NCBI GenBank assembly: GCA_000402075.1
Contig: ARWO01000005.1
Span: 1 to 64,000, forward strand
From: Thaumarchaeota archaeon SCGC AAA007-O23
GTDB taxonomy: Archaea; Thermoproteota; Nitrososphaeria; Nitrososphaerales; Nitrosopumilaceae
Direction of reading: 5' to 3'
DNA length: 64,000 bases
Part shown: piece by piece, positions 49,616 to 58,855 of the stretch
How the letters are laid out: the number at the start of each line of letters is the position of its first letter
Position numbering within the stretch: the first letter of the stretch is position 1
Notes under the pieces: generated by a model
Database searches by the model: none
What the model saw: the letters and a program-made list of their open reading frames with translations, nothing else
What the model was told of the DNA's origin: nothing
Position numbers and translations under genes: made by a program

Positions 49616-51079
49616 ATGGATACTGATTATGACATAATTGTAGCTGGAGGAGGTCTGACTGGAACAGTTGTAGCTCAGGCGATCTCACATTATTCTAATC
49701 AAAATTTATCCATTCTTTCAATTGACAGAAATCCGGAGACACTCCCTGGGCGAAAATCAAATCCTGGTTGGACATGTGGTGATGCTTGTTCAAAGGAAGC
49801 AGTTGATTTCATGACGGAGAGGATAAAAGTTCCCTGGACATCACCAGAAATTGAACATGATGTAAAAGGAGTTATGGCATTCTCACCGGATAAAGAGACC
49901 GCAATTCCTTTTGATGGTGATGGCTATATGTTAAATCGTCAAAAACTACCAGAAATTCAAAACGCAAGAACAAAAAAGATGGGAGTTAACTTTGATTTTG
50001 AAATTAATCTTACAGGTCTAATCTATGATGGACCACAGGTAACAGGTGTTCAGGGCATCAATAATAAAACAAAACAGCCATACAAAAAAACAGCAAAGGT
50101 TGTAGTGGACGCAACAGGAGTCACTTCAATGCTTAGAAACCAACTTGAAAACTCCACAAAAATTGAGAAAAAAATAGACAGGCGCGATCTAGAATCAACT
50201 GGTAGACACATTATGTATTTTGACAAGGGCGAGGAAGATCTAACGGAGTTTGATCCAGATTACTGTATCATTCACCTAGACCAAGACATTGCACCTGGAG
50301 GATATGGATGGGTCTTTCCAAAAGCTGACAACAAAGTAAACATCGGATTAGGTGTTGAAAAATCAATTTTAGACCAGAGAAACAAAAGACTTGGAAAAAA
50401 AGATAATGTTGCATCATTGATGGAAGAATATCTGCAAAGAAATAAGGCAATTAAAAATGCAAAACTGTCGCAAGATCCAGAAGACATTCACAATAATACT
50501 GGAGTATTCCAGGTTTCTGTGAGAAGACAAAATGACTGTATGGTTTCCGGAGGTTACATGTTAGTTGGAGATTCTGCATGGATGCCAAAACCAATTGATG
50601 CAGGAGGAATTGGTCCAGCCTTAATTGCAGGTACAATTCTTGGAAAAAATGTAGTAGACGCAGTTGAAGCAAACGATGTATCAGAAAAAGGATTGTGGCA
50701 GTATAATCTTGACTTTATTGAAGAATATGGTTACAAGACTGCTGGACTAGAACTTTTCAGAAGACTGGTACAGACATTAACTAATGAACAGATTAGCTAC
50801 GGCATGAAACACTTTTTGGGAAATGTTGATGTTGAAGCTATTAGCAAAGGTGAGCATCCAGATTTTTCAGGACTTACCAAACTAGGAATGATCATACGTG
50901 GTGCTATGAACAAGACAGTTGCTAGCGGACTAAAATATACATCAGAACAAAACCAGTGGTTGGTTGAACATTATAGAAATTATCCCAAGAAGCCTGATGG
51001 ATTTGAAGAGTGGAATAAATCTCTCCTCAAAACTCTTGATGAATCATTTACAAAAATAGCCTCGTTTTCCAAGAATTAG
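49616..51079 (+). CDS. Geranylgeranyl reductase family protein (archaeal lipid reduction)
   Basis: The FAD-binding start DYDIIVAGGGLTGTVVAQAI, KVVVDATGVTSMLR (second dinucleotide motif) and MLVGDSAWMPKPIDAGGIGPALIAG (GD motif near FAD) are characteristic. 487 aa. It reduces double bonds in digeranylgeranylglycerol lipids. A longer variant of the family than the 336-aa relative at 61781. Confidence 0.88.
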   Translation: MDTDYDIIVAGGGLTGTVVAQAISHYSNQNLSILSIDRNPETLPGRKSNPGWTCGDACSKEAVDFMTERIKVPWTSPEIEHDVKGVMAFSPDKETAIPFDGDGYMLNRQKLPEIQNARTKKMGVNFDFEINLTGLIYDGPQVTGVQGINNKTKQPYKKTAKVVVDATGVTSMLRNQLENSTKIEKKIDRRDLESTGRHIMYFDKGEEDLTEFDPDYCIIHLDQDIAPGGYGWVFPKADNKVNIGLGVEKSILDQRNKRLGKKDNVASLMEEYLQRNKAIKNAKLSQDPEDIHNNTGVFQVSVRRQNDCMVSGGYMLVGDSAWMPKPIDAGGIGPALIAGTILGKNVVDAVEANDVSEKGLWQYNLDFIEEYGYKTAGLELFRRLVQTLTNEQISYGMKHFLGNVDVEAISKGEHPDFSGLTKLGMIIRGAMNKTVASGLKYTSEQNQWLVEHYRNYPKKPDGFEEWNKSLLKTLDESFTKIASFSKN

Positions 51080-51113
51080 TCTTAAATAAAGTACCAACGC
51101 CAATGATGTTACT

Positions 51114-51941
51114 TTGTCAGACCAAAGCGAACAATCCATAGAGGGAAACGAACAATCAACTTACCTTGATTGGAATAACTCAATTGATGTTATGGACAAG
51201 GCATTTGAAAAAGGATTGTTTGTTATGATCATAGGACCAAAAGGAACCGGTAAAACTTCATTGGTAAGAGAATATGCAATCCAAAAATCAAAAGAATTAG
51301 AATCAATCAATTTTAGTTTAAGAACAAGAGAAAGTCACCTAGTAGGGACCAAGACCTTAATCGATGGAAATATTGGTTTTGATGAAGGAATTTTAGTAAA
51401 ATCAATGAAAGAAGGGAATATTTTATATCTTGATGAAATTAATGCTGCAGAAGCTGACGTTTTATTAAGATTAGATGAAGCACTTGATGATCGTAAACAG
51501 ATCGTTCTCAAAGAATCTGATGGTCAAGTCATTAAAGCAAAAGATTCATGGTTTGTGGTTGCAACAATTAATCCTCTTACGCACGTTGGAACTAAAGAAC
51601 TTCCACCACAGCTTCTAAGCAGATTCCCCGTTAGAATTAGGTTAGATTATCCTCCTGAAGATATTGAATACCAGATAATCAAAAAACATGTAAAAAACCC
51701 AATTGAATCTGATGTTTTGCTTGGAATCAAACTTGCAAATACATTACGTCAAGCATCTGCTGTTGAAGAACTGTATTATTCTCCATCTATTAGAGAAACT
51801 ATTGCATTTGCAAAATTATTGGAGGGCGGAGTTTCAGCAAAACATGCTGCAAAGATTGTTTTTGGAAATGTTTACTTCCAATGGGGAAACGTAGAATTTC
51901 AAAAAGTAAATGACATTATCACCTCAATGTTTGGTAGCTAA
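51114..51941 (+). CDS. MoxR-type AAA+ ATPase, 275 aa
   Basis: Walker A GPKGTGKTSL (about 42-51), Walker B ILYLDEINAA, sensor 1 VVATINPL, and the Arg-finger region QLLSRFPVRIRL are present. MoxR ATPases work with VWA proteins to insert cofactors or assemble complexes, and the VWA gene follows with a TAATG overlap. The TTG at 51114 is used because no ATG lies nearby in frame. Confidence 0.88.
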   Translation: MSDQSEQSIEGNEQSTYLDWNNSIDVMDKAFEKGLFVMIIGPKGTGKTSLVREYAIQKSKELESINFSLRTRESHLVGTKTLIDGNIGFDEGILVKSMKEGNILYLDEINAAEADVLLRLDEALDDRKQIVLKESDGQVIKAKDSWFVVATINPLTHVGTKELPPQLLSRFPVRIRLDYPPEDIEYQIIKKHVKNPIESDVLLGIKLANTLRQASAVEELYYSPSIRETIAFAKLLEGGVSAKHAAKIVFGNVYFQWGNVEFQKVNDIITSMFGS

Positions 51942-53508
51942 TGCAATCCCTTCAATTACAAAATGACACTTTAATTGATATTGCCACTTTTCTTGCAAGA
52001 CGTTGGTCCGGAAAAGAAAATGTAATTGTTGGATTCTCAAAAACAAGACAAAATGAAACCAGATTAAAAGAAAAAAAATCCTACTGATGCCAAATGAGCA
52101 TTATTATGGAAACAATTTTCAGAAATATAGACAGTTTAGGGTATCAATTTGGTACGAAGCTATGCGGTTGAAACATTGCGAAAAAATCCTTAGCAATGAT
52201 CATGCATATGGTTTTATTTTAAATGCAATAGAGACGCGAAGGATTGAACTTGTAGGAATAAAAGTTTGGAAAGGAATGGTTGAGGAATTAATATTCAATT
52301 ATACAAATATGTGGCTATCCAGAGCTAATCTAGGCTCAATTTTTGGGAAGGCTAGAACAGTAGAAGCATTCTATCAATATTTCTTATTTGGAGATATTAA
52401 GGGCGAAATACAGCCTAGTCAATTTAACAAGGTTACAAAAGCAGTAGAACTTGCAAAGCATATTCTAGGCGAATCAATGGAAAAAGATCACGGCACATCC
52501 TGGATTGAATCAAAGATACCAGAAATTTTAAAGATTTTGGATTTGGATGCATTGATTTCCATCCCACTTTCAGTTCCACTAAAAGGTCCTGGATTAGCAA
52601 TAACTCCTAATGATTTGGCTAAAGCAATGAAACAAGTTACAAAATCAAGAAAAGATGATTTTAGCAAATTTGATTCAAAAAATGTTTTAGAAGGAAAAAC
52701 TGTTCTTGATGAATTCAAAATAATAAAAACGGAAAATAGGAAAAACGAGAAAAAAGGTTTGAATGCAAAAATTATTGGTATCCAAATACCAGATCAATCT
52801 AATGTTGATGAGACTAAAATTTATGACCAAGACTTGATCAATAATTTGAAATCCAAGTTTAAAGAATGGAAAACTGGATGGAAAGAATATCACTTTTCTA
52901 CAGGAGATGAATTTGACAATGACGCTTATCTTGAGGGATATGACCGACCATTTGTTAGAGATTTAAAGAAATCAATTAGAACACGCATTGTAATTCTGCT
53001 TGATCACTCATCGAGTATTGCTGATCAACAAACAGATTACAAAAAAGCTACTCTGGCATTATGTGAAGTCTTAGCCTTTCTGAAGATTAAATTTTCAGTG
53101 TATGCATTCAATACCACTGAAAGACAAGTAATGTGCTGGCTTGTCAAACCAGATGGTCTTAAATGGAATAATTCGTGTGCAAAAAGACTTGCCCAAATTC
53201 CAGCTAATGGTGGAACACCTTTAGCTGAAGTTTACGATAAGCTCTATCCAATTCTATATTCTAAAAAACCAGACATCTTTCTGACACTTTCTGACGGAGA
53301 ACCATCGGATACGTTTGCTGCTCGTTCTATGGTTAAATCGTTCAAATCGCTTGGGATTAAAATGGTAGCAATTGGAGTTGGCAGAGATACACGTAACGCT
53401 ACAATAATTGCGACAAATTTGAAATACTTGGGATTTGAGAGAACGCTAGGAGTTTCTAGGCTTAAAGATATTCCTAATAAAGTGTTGAATGTACTAAGTG
53501 ATGTATAG
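51941..53508 (+). CDS. VWA-domain (CoxE-like) protein, frameshifted (about 522 aa)
   Basis: The C-terminal VWA domain has VILLDHSSSIAD (MIDAS DxSxS), a later Thr-containing NGGTPLAEV, and LTLSDGEPSD. The large N-terminal part is helical. The gene is split: a first frame from the ATG at 51941 (MQSLQLQNDTLIDIATFLAR) ends at 52087, and the rest starts at 52088 in another frame. Adding one base in the A8 run at 52071-52078 fuses them with the correct length. It is the partner of the MoxR ATPase upstream. Confidence 0.8.
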
Positions 53509-54214
53509 TTTGGAATTCATAAATAAATCAGAGCCAGAGATTAGAAAACCACTAGTTATAGCTGCAATGCAGGATATGGGTAACGTTGGAAGTATAGTTG
53601 TTAATTTTATTAACAAAAGCTTAAGCACTGTTCCATTCCGCCATGTAAAATCTACTAGACCGCCATATGTTTACGACAGAGGTGGTTTCATAGAGATACC
53701 TGAAGAAAAGTGGGAATACAGATTTGGTAATGATTTTATAATATTTGGTGGCGGTCCAGGACAACCACAACAAAACGATGAGCTGAATGAATTATGTCAA
53801 GATGTGATTGACATAGCCAAAAAATATGATGCAAAATTCATCTACACGGTTGGTGGATTCCATACCAGCAAACAGTTTGGAAAACATCCAACTACATATG
53901 TTACAACTACATCAAAGAGTCTCCTAGAACAAGTCCAAAGACTTGGTATAGAGACCACACCGCAGGAATCTGTCATCACAGGATTTAATGGGCTTATACT
54001 GGGATACGCGAAGCTTAATGGAATTAATGGAATGGGATTGTATGGAGAACTTTTGGAACCAAATATTCCGCAATATAGAGCGGCAAAAAGCATTATTCAA
54101 ACTCTGGAAAAACTAACATATCAAAAATTGGGAGATTTAAATGAATTAGATGCCAAGGCTGATGCAGTTGATAATCAGCTAAAGGGTGGTATCAAGGATG
54201 ATTATGATTTTTGA
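53501..54214 (+). CDS. PAC2-family protein, 237 aa
   Basis: PLVIAAMQDMGNVGSIVVNFI, FIIFGGGPGQPQQNDELNELC and YTVGGFHTSKQFGKHP fit the PAC2 (COG2047) family, linked to proteasome assembly and ATP-grasp-like regulation. Its ATG overlaps the VWA gene stop by 8 nt. The precise role in archaea is not known. Confidence 0.85.
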   Translation: MYSLEFINKSEPEIRKPLVIAAMQDMGNVGSIVVNFINKSLSTVPFRHVKSTRPPYVYDRGGFIEIPEEKWEYRFGNDFIIFGGGPGQPQQNDELNELCQDVIDIAKKYDAKFIYTVGGFHTSKQFGKHPTTYVTTTSKSLLEQVQRLGIETTPQESVITGFNGLILGYAKLNGINGMGLYGELLEPNIPQYRAAKSIIQTLEKLTYQKLGDLNELDAKADAVDNQLKGGIKDDYDF

Positions 54215-54250
54215 CTTCTTTTAGATAATCGATGTTAAAGGTAAGATGTA

Positions 54251-54481
54251 TTGAAAAAAAAATGCTCTGAATGTGGAAGTTCGTTTATCTGTGAAGAAGA
54301 TACTGTTACCTGTTGGTGTGCCAGCTTACCAAAATTATCAAAGGATGAGATCGGCGATGGTGATTGTGTGTGTAAAAATTGTCTGTTAAAAAAATATAGA
54401 AAAAAACTCCTAAAAACAGATGAGATTAAGAAAGATCTATTTGAGGAAGAATATAGATACCAATGGAAAAATCGCCACTAG
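54251..54481 (+). CDS. Cysteine-rich CWC-type protein, 76 aa
   Basis: Cys residues occur as CSEC, TCWC, CVCKNC in KKKCSECGSSFICEEDTVTC and related positions, giving the cysteine-rich CWC pattern. A basic/acidic helix ends it. TTG start at 54251. It ends four bases from the convergent TRIC-like gene. Confidence 0.8.
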   Translation: MKKKCSECGSSFICEEDTVTCWCASLPKLSKDEIGDGDCVCKNCLLKKYRKKLLKTDEIKKDLFEEEYRYQWKNRH

Positions 54482-54485
54482 CAGA

Positions 54486-55124
54486 TTAAGTACTGCCTCT
54501 AACTTTAGGTAAATTCCAATTGTATTTCATTGCAACTAATCTTAAACTAGTCGTAACCACTATTCCCAAAATAGTTGCAGCATAAAGTTGATCACTAAAC
54601 ATTAAAACAAAATAGAATACGATTACACCGATAAAACTTGCACTAGCATAAAATTCCTTGACGAATACTATTGGGGTTTGATTCACAAAAATATCTCTAA
54701 GTATGCCTCCACCTATTGCAGTAAGCATTCCAGCAAGAACTATGATGAGGAGATTCATTCCGAACAAATTGTATGCAAATGTGGCTCCTATTACAGTAAA
54801 AACACCAAGACCTATTGCATCAAATTTTAAGAAAAGATTCCAATGTTTACTAAGTCTAGAATGTAGAAGAAATATGATAATACCTGTAATTACAGTAATT
54901 ATAACATATGATGGATCAATCAATGAATTTGGAAGTGTTTTTCCTAATACAACATCACGAATTGTGCCACCTGCAACACCAGTGATTGTAGCTAAAATGA
55001 TTATGCCAACGATGTCAGCTTTATGCTCAATAGCCTTGAATGCGCCAGTTACAGCAAATGCCATAGTTCCAAAAAGATCTAAAATGTAAATGAATACCTC
55101 GATTGGAGTTGAAAATTCAACCAA
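54486..55124 (-). CDS. TRIC/UPF0126-type channel-like membrane protein, 212 aa
   Basis: Seven or so membrane helices with the duplicated conserved motif GGTIRDVVLG and GGGILRDIFV. These are signatures of the UPF0126/TRIC family, trimeric cation channels in homologues. The ion transported here is not determined. Confidence 0.9.
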   Translation of the reverse strand: MVEFSTPIEVFIYILDLFGTMAFAVTGAFKAIEHKADIVGIIILATITGVAGGTIRDVVLGKTLPNSLIDPSYVIITVITGIIIFLLHSRLSKHWNLFLKFDAIGLGVFTVIGATFAYNLFGMNLLIIVLAGMLTAIGGGILRDIFVNQTPIVFVKEFYASASFIGVIVFYFVLMFSDQLYAATILGIVVTTSLRLVAMKYNWNLPKVRGST

Positions 55125-55193
55125 TACAATTACAACAATAATCTAGTAAATAACATTGAATATAGAATTGGATCTACAGTTGATAATATAGAA

Positions 55194-55505
55194 TTAGCCG
55201 AATAAGGATGAAAGACCTTCCATTGCTGCTTCTTCAGACTTGCCGGCTGCTGCTTCATCTTTCTTTTCTGCTTTTTTGCCTTCTCCACCTTCTGCTGGTG
55301 CTGCTGCTGCTGGTGCAGCGGCTACTGCAACTGGAGCGGCCTTTATTGCATCTTCAATATTAACATCAGCCAAAGATGCTACAAGTGATTTCACTTTTGC
55401 CTCGTTTACTTCTGCACCAGATGATTTGACTATTGAAGTGACATTTTCCTCAGTAATCTCCTTCTTTAGCTTATGAAGCATTAATGCAGCGTAAACATAT
55501 TCCAT
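55194..55505 (-). CDS. rpl12: 50S ribosomal stalk protein P1/L12
   Basis: MEYVYAALMLHKLKKEITEEN is the archaeal P1 dimerisation start. An Ala-rich hinge (AVAAAPAAAAPAEGG) and the acidic C-terminal tail ending GLSSLFG complete it. 103 aa. It forms the stalk that recruits translation factors. Confidence 0.97.
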   Translation of the reverse strand: MEYVYAALMLHKLKKEITEENVTSIVKSSGAEVNEAKVKSLVASLADVNIEDAIKAAPVAVAAAPAAAAPAEGGEGKKAEKKDEAAAGKSEEAAMEGLSSLFG

Positions 55506-55565
55506 AGTACCATTTTTTTCGAAATGGATAATATAAAACTATGGAGAATTACAGTAAATTATAAT

Positions 55566-56078
55566 TTAATTTAGAATTTTCAGACTTCTGCAAACTGAAT
55601 AGAGCGTCCTCTTCAAACTCTTGTCAAACAATGTATCCATCCGTTGTTTTAGAATACGTTTTGCTTCATCTCTCTCAGATCCAGGTGGAAGGGAAAGTAC
55701 ATTATTTACCAATTCTGATAAAGACTCACGGATCCATCCTTCTAAAGTTGCATACACTCTATTGGGAAGTTCTAAAACTTGGTGCTCATTCAGATCTATA
55801 ATTTCGTTAAAGTTATCATGTTCAATACGGTAAATTAGCATCTGAATACAATTATCAGGATTAGGATTTTTTAAAATTTCAGCAGATCGTGCTCCTGCCT
55901 TTCCTTGTTCAATTTTGTTCTTTAATCCAACTGGATTAATTATAATTCCATTAACTCCAATTTTTGTACCTTGAACACCAGTAACTGCACCAAAAATTAT
56001 TTTGTTGTATTCGCCATCTGGTTGTCTAGCAAAAATAAAATCTCCTTCCTTAAGACCTTTTTTTCCAAGTCCAAGCAT
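55566..56078 (-). CDS. Conserved hypothetical protein, 170 aa
   Basis: A beta-rich first half (IFARQPDGEYNKIIFGAV, VNGIIINPVGLKNKI) and a helical second half (REDAKR-like ERDEAKRILKQRMDTLFDKSLKRT). No recognised family. It lies between P1/L12 and alaS, next to core translation genes; its relation to translation is only suggested by context. Confidence 0.6.
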   Translation of the reverse strand: MLGLGKKGLKEGDFIFARQPDGEYNKIIFGAVTGVQGTKIGVNGIIINPVGLKNKIEQGKAGARSAEILKNPNPDNCIQMLIYRIEHDNFNEIIDLNEHQVLELPNRVYATLEGWIRESLSELVNNVLSLPPGSERDEAKRILKQRMDTLFDKSLKRTLYSVCRSLKILN

Positions 56079-56154
56079 GAGCTAAATCTGGGTGTATTCT
56101 ATTTAATTTATTGTATCGGCAATTCTTAATATCGGTCAGCCGAAAACATTTCAA

Positions 56155-58851
56155 ATGGATAAAAAAGAGATTCTTTCAAAATTTTCTACTGATCCTGAAC
56201 GATACTACAAGGTAAAATTATTTGATGATGAAAGATTTGAGCGTAAATCATGTGCAACATGCAAGCGATTCTATTGGACCATAGATGAGAATCGTGTAAA
56301 CTGCCCTGATCATTCTGACGATACGTATTCATTTATAGGAAATCCACCAACAGCAAAAAGATTTGATTATACACAAGCATGGAAGGAAGTTGAATCATTT
56401 TTTGTAAAAAATGGACATACATCTGTGAATAGATATCCAGTTGTTTGTAGATGGCGTGATGATCTATATTTTACAATTGCATCAATTGTTGACTTTCAGA
56501 GAGTGATGGGAAGTAAAGTTGTCTTTGAATTTCCTGCAAACCCACTTGTCGTTCCACAGACCTGTCTCAGATTCAAAGATTTAGAAAATGTGGGTGTTAC
56601 TGGGCGACACTTTTCAAGCTTTTGTATGATTGGACAGCATAGCATTCCAAATTCTAATGGATATTGGAAAGATGAATGTGTTGATTTGGATTACAGATTA
56701 CTTACAGAGCAATTTGGAATTGATAAAAAGGAAGTTGTTTTTGTGGAAGATGTTTGGGAAGGTGGCGGTTCGTTTGGTTCTTCTTTAGAATTTTTTGTAA
56801 AGGGATTGGAACTCGGTAATGCAGTGTTCACTGAATTTCAAGGAGATTTATCTAACTACAAAACATTAGACCAACAAATTATCGATATGGGAGCAGGTTT
56901 AGAGAGATTTGCCTGGCTTACAATGGGAACACCAACCGCGTATGATTGCTGTTTTGGACCAATTACTAACAACCTACTACAGCAAGCAGGAATTGATACA
57001 AATGACGAACTTTTAGTTACATACTTTACCAAAATTGCAAAACACTTAGAACAATTTAGTGATTTATCTGAGGTTAGAAAACATGCAATAAAATCAGCTG
57101 GTCTTTCAGATGAACAGATAAATAAAATCATAACACCTCTTGAGGGAATTTATTTAATTGTTGATCACATTAGAACGTTGATTTTTGCAATATCAGACGG
57201 TGCCTTGCCAAGCAATGTTGGTGGGGGATACAATCTTCGAATGATGCTTCGAAGAATTATATCTACAATGAATAGATTATCGCTAAAATTTGACATGAGC
57301 GAGATGATCGATATGCAAATTGATTATCTTAAAAATACATATCCTGAACTAGAAAAAACACGTGAAGACATCAAGACGATAATTGGAATTGAGTCTGACA
57401 GATATGAAAATTCGAAATTAAGAATGGAAAAAATTGTAAGTAACTTAAATCAGAAACCTACAGTTGATGATTTGATTAGACTTTATGAATCAGATGGTGT
57501 AACACCAGATTATCTAAAGGAAATGAAGGTAATTTCTGATATTCCATCTACATTTTATAGTAAATTATCTGAACTGCATCAATCAAAGAAGCAAAAAGAA
57601 CAAGACCAAGTTTCATTAGAAGGGTTACCAGATACTGAACTTTTGTATTATGGTGATGACCCAAAAGAGTTTGATGCAAATGTCCTAAAATCCTTTGACA
57701 AATATGTAGTGTTGGATAAAACTTCGTTTTATGCAAGAGGTGGTGGACAGGAACCAGACCACGGAACAATTGAAAACTTTGAAGTTGTTGATGTAAGCAA
57801 ACATGGTAATATCATAGTACATGAACTCAAAAATGGCATTCCAAAGGAAGGTAGTGCTGTTTCATGTGTTGTTAATTCAAAAAGAAGAGATAGTATCACA
57901 AAAAATCATACCAGCACCCACATTCTCAATTCATCTTCCCGAAGTGTTTTAGGATCGTGGGTTTGGCAACATTCTGCATTTAAAGAAGAAGATCATGCAA
58001 GGCTAGACATAACACATCATTCTGCTTTGACTGATGATGAAATTACAAAAATTGAGGATCTAGCTAATTCTATAGTTAAGAAAAACATACCGGTAACAAT
58101 TGAGAATTTTGATAGAGGAACTGCTGAGCAAAAATATGGATTTAAAATATATCAAGGAGGAATTGTTCCAGTAAAATCAATTAGAATTGTCTCAATTGAG
58201 GATTTTGACATAGAAGCATGTGGTGGAACACATGTTAAGCAAACAGATGAGATTGAACTAATAAAAATCACAAGAACAAAAAGAATTCAAGACGGTGTGG
58301 TGAGAATTGAGTTTGTTTCAGGAGATACTGCTCTAGATTATGTTAAGCGGCATGATGCTGACTTGATAAAAAAATCATCTGAATTAAAAAACAAAACTGA
58401 ATTAAAAGAAAAAAGACAGGAACAAAAACAAGAATTAAGAGAAAAGTTTCCACTTTTAGTTGAAAATATAATTCAAAGTAAAATTGGCTCAACCATTGTA
58501 GATGAAATCGTTATCGATATTACAAAATCTGGAAAACCAAACTTTTGTTGTACAACCAGTGATCAATATGATGAATTTTTTCATATTGGTTTGGGAGAAA
58601 AACTGATCGAAAAGGATCCATGGATGGTTTACTGTGGTATTTTTGAAGATGGAGATAAAATTCGAGCAATAATTTATTCAGGCGATCAAGCTGCAAATGA
58701 TAAAAAAGCAGGAGATATTGCAAAAAATGTGTCCGAAATACTTGGAGGAGCTGGCGGGGGTAACCAAAGGTTTGCTCAGGGAGGAGGAAAGGACAAATCT
58801 AAAAAAAATTATGCAATAGAGAAAGTAAAATCAATGGTTTTGGGAGTATAA
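56155..58851 (+). CDS. alaS: Alanyl-tRNA synthetase
   Basis: 898 aa, archaeal type. The catalytic N-terminal domain has SYFRMAG-like sequence and VWEGGGSFGSSLEFFVKGLE, then the editing domain with NHTSTHILNSSSRSVLG and EACGGTHVKQTDEIELIK (HxxxH...CxxxH zinc/editing site), and a C-terminal region with AGGGNQRFAQGGGKDKS. It charges tRNA-Ala; the tRNA-Ala gene is in this window (39423-39496). leuS begins 5 bp downstream. Confidence 0.97.
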   Translation: MDKKEILSKFSTDPERYYKVKLFDDERFERKSCATCKRFYWTIDENRVNCPDHSDDTYSFIGNPPTAKRFDYTQAWKEVESFFVKNGHTSVNRYPVVCRWRDDLYFTIASIVDFQRVMGSKVVFEFPANPLVVPQTCLRFKDLENVGVTGRHFSSFCMIGQHSIPNSNGYWKDECVDLDYRLLTEQFGIDKKEVVFVEDVWEGGGSFGSSLEFFVKGLELGNAVFTEFQGDLSNYKTLDQQIIDMGAGLERFAWLTMGTPTAYDCCFGPITNNLLQQAGIDTNDELLVTYFTKIAKHLEQFSDLSEVRKHAIKSAGLSDEQINKIITPLEGIYLIVDHIRTLIFAISDGALPSNVGGGYNLRMMLRRIISTMNRLSLKFDMSEMIDMQIDYLKNTYPELEKTREDIKTIIGIESDRYENSKLRMEKIVSNLNQKPTVDDLIRLYESDGVTPDYLKEMKVISDIPSTFYSKLSELHQSKKQKEQDQVSLEGLPDTELLYYGDDPKEFDANVLKSFDKYVVLDKTSFYARGGGQEPDHGTIENFEVVDVSKHGNIIVHELKNGIPKEGSAVSCVVNSKRRDSITKNHTSTHILNSSSRSVLGSWVWQHSAFKEEDHARLDITHHSALTDDEITKIEDLANSIVKKNIPVTIENFDRGTAEQKYGFKIYQGGIVPVKSIRIVSIEDFDIEACGGTHVKQTDEIELIKITRTKRIQDGVVRIEFVSGDTALDYVKRHDADLIKKSSELKNKTELKEKRQEQKQELREKFPLLVENIIQSKIGSTIVDEIVIDITKSGKPNFCCTTSDQYDEFFHIGLGEKLIEKDPWMVYCGIFEDGDKIRAIIYSGDQAANDKKAGDIAKNVSEILGGAGGGNQRFAQGGGKDKSKKNYAIEKVKSMVLGV

Positions 58852-58855
58852 AATT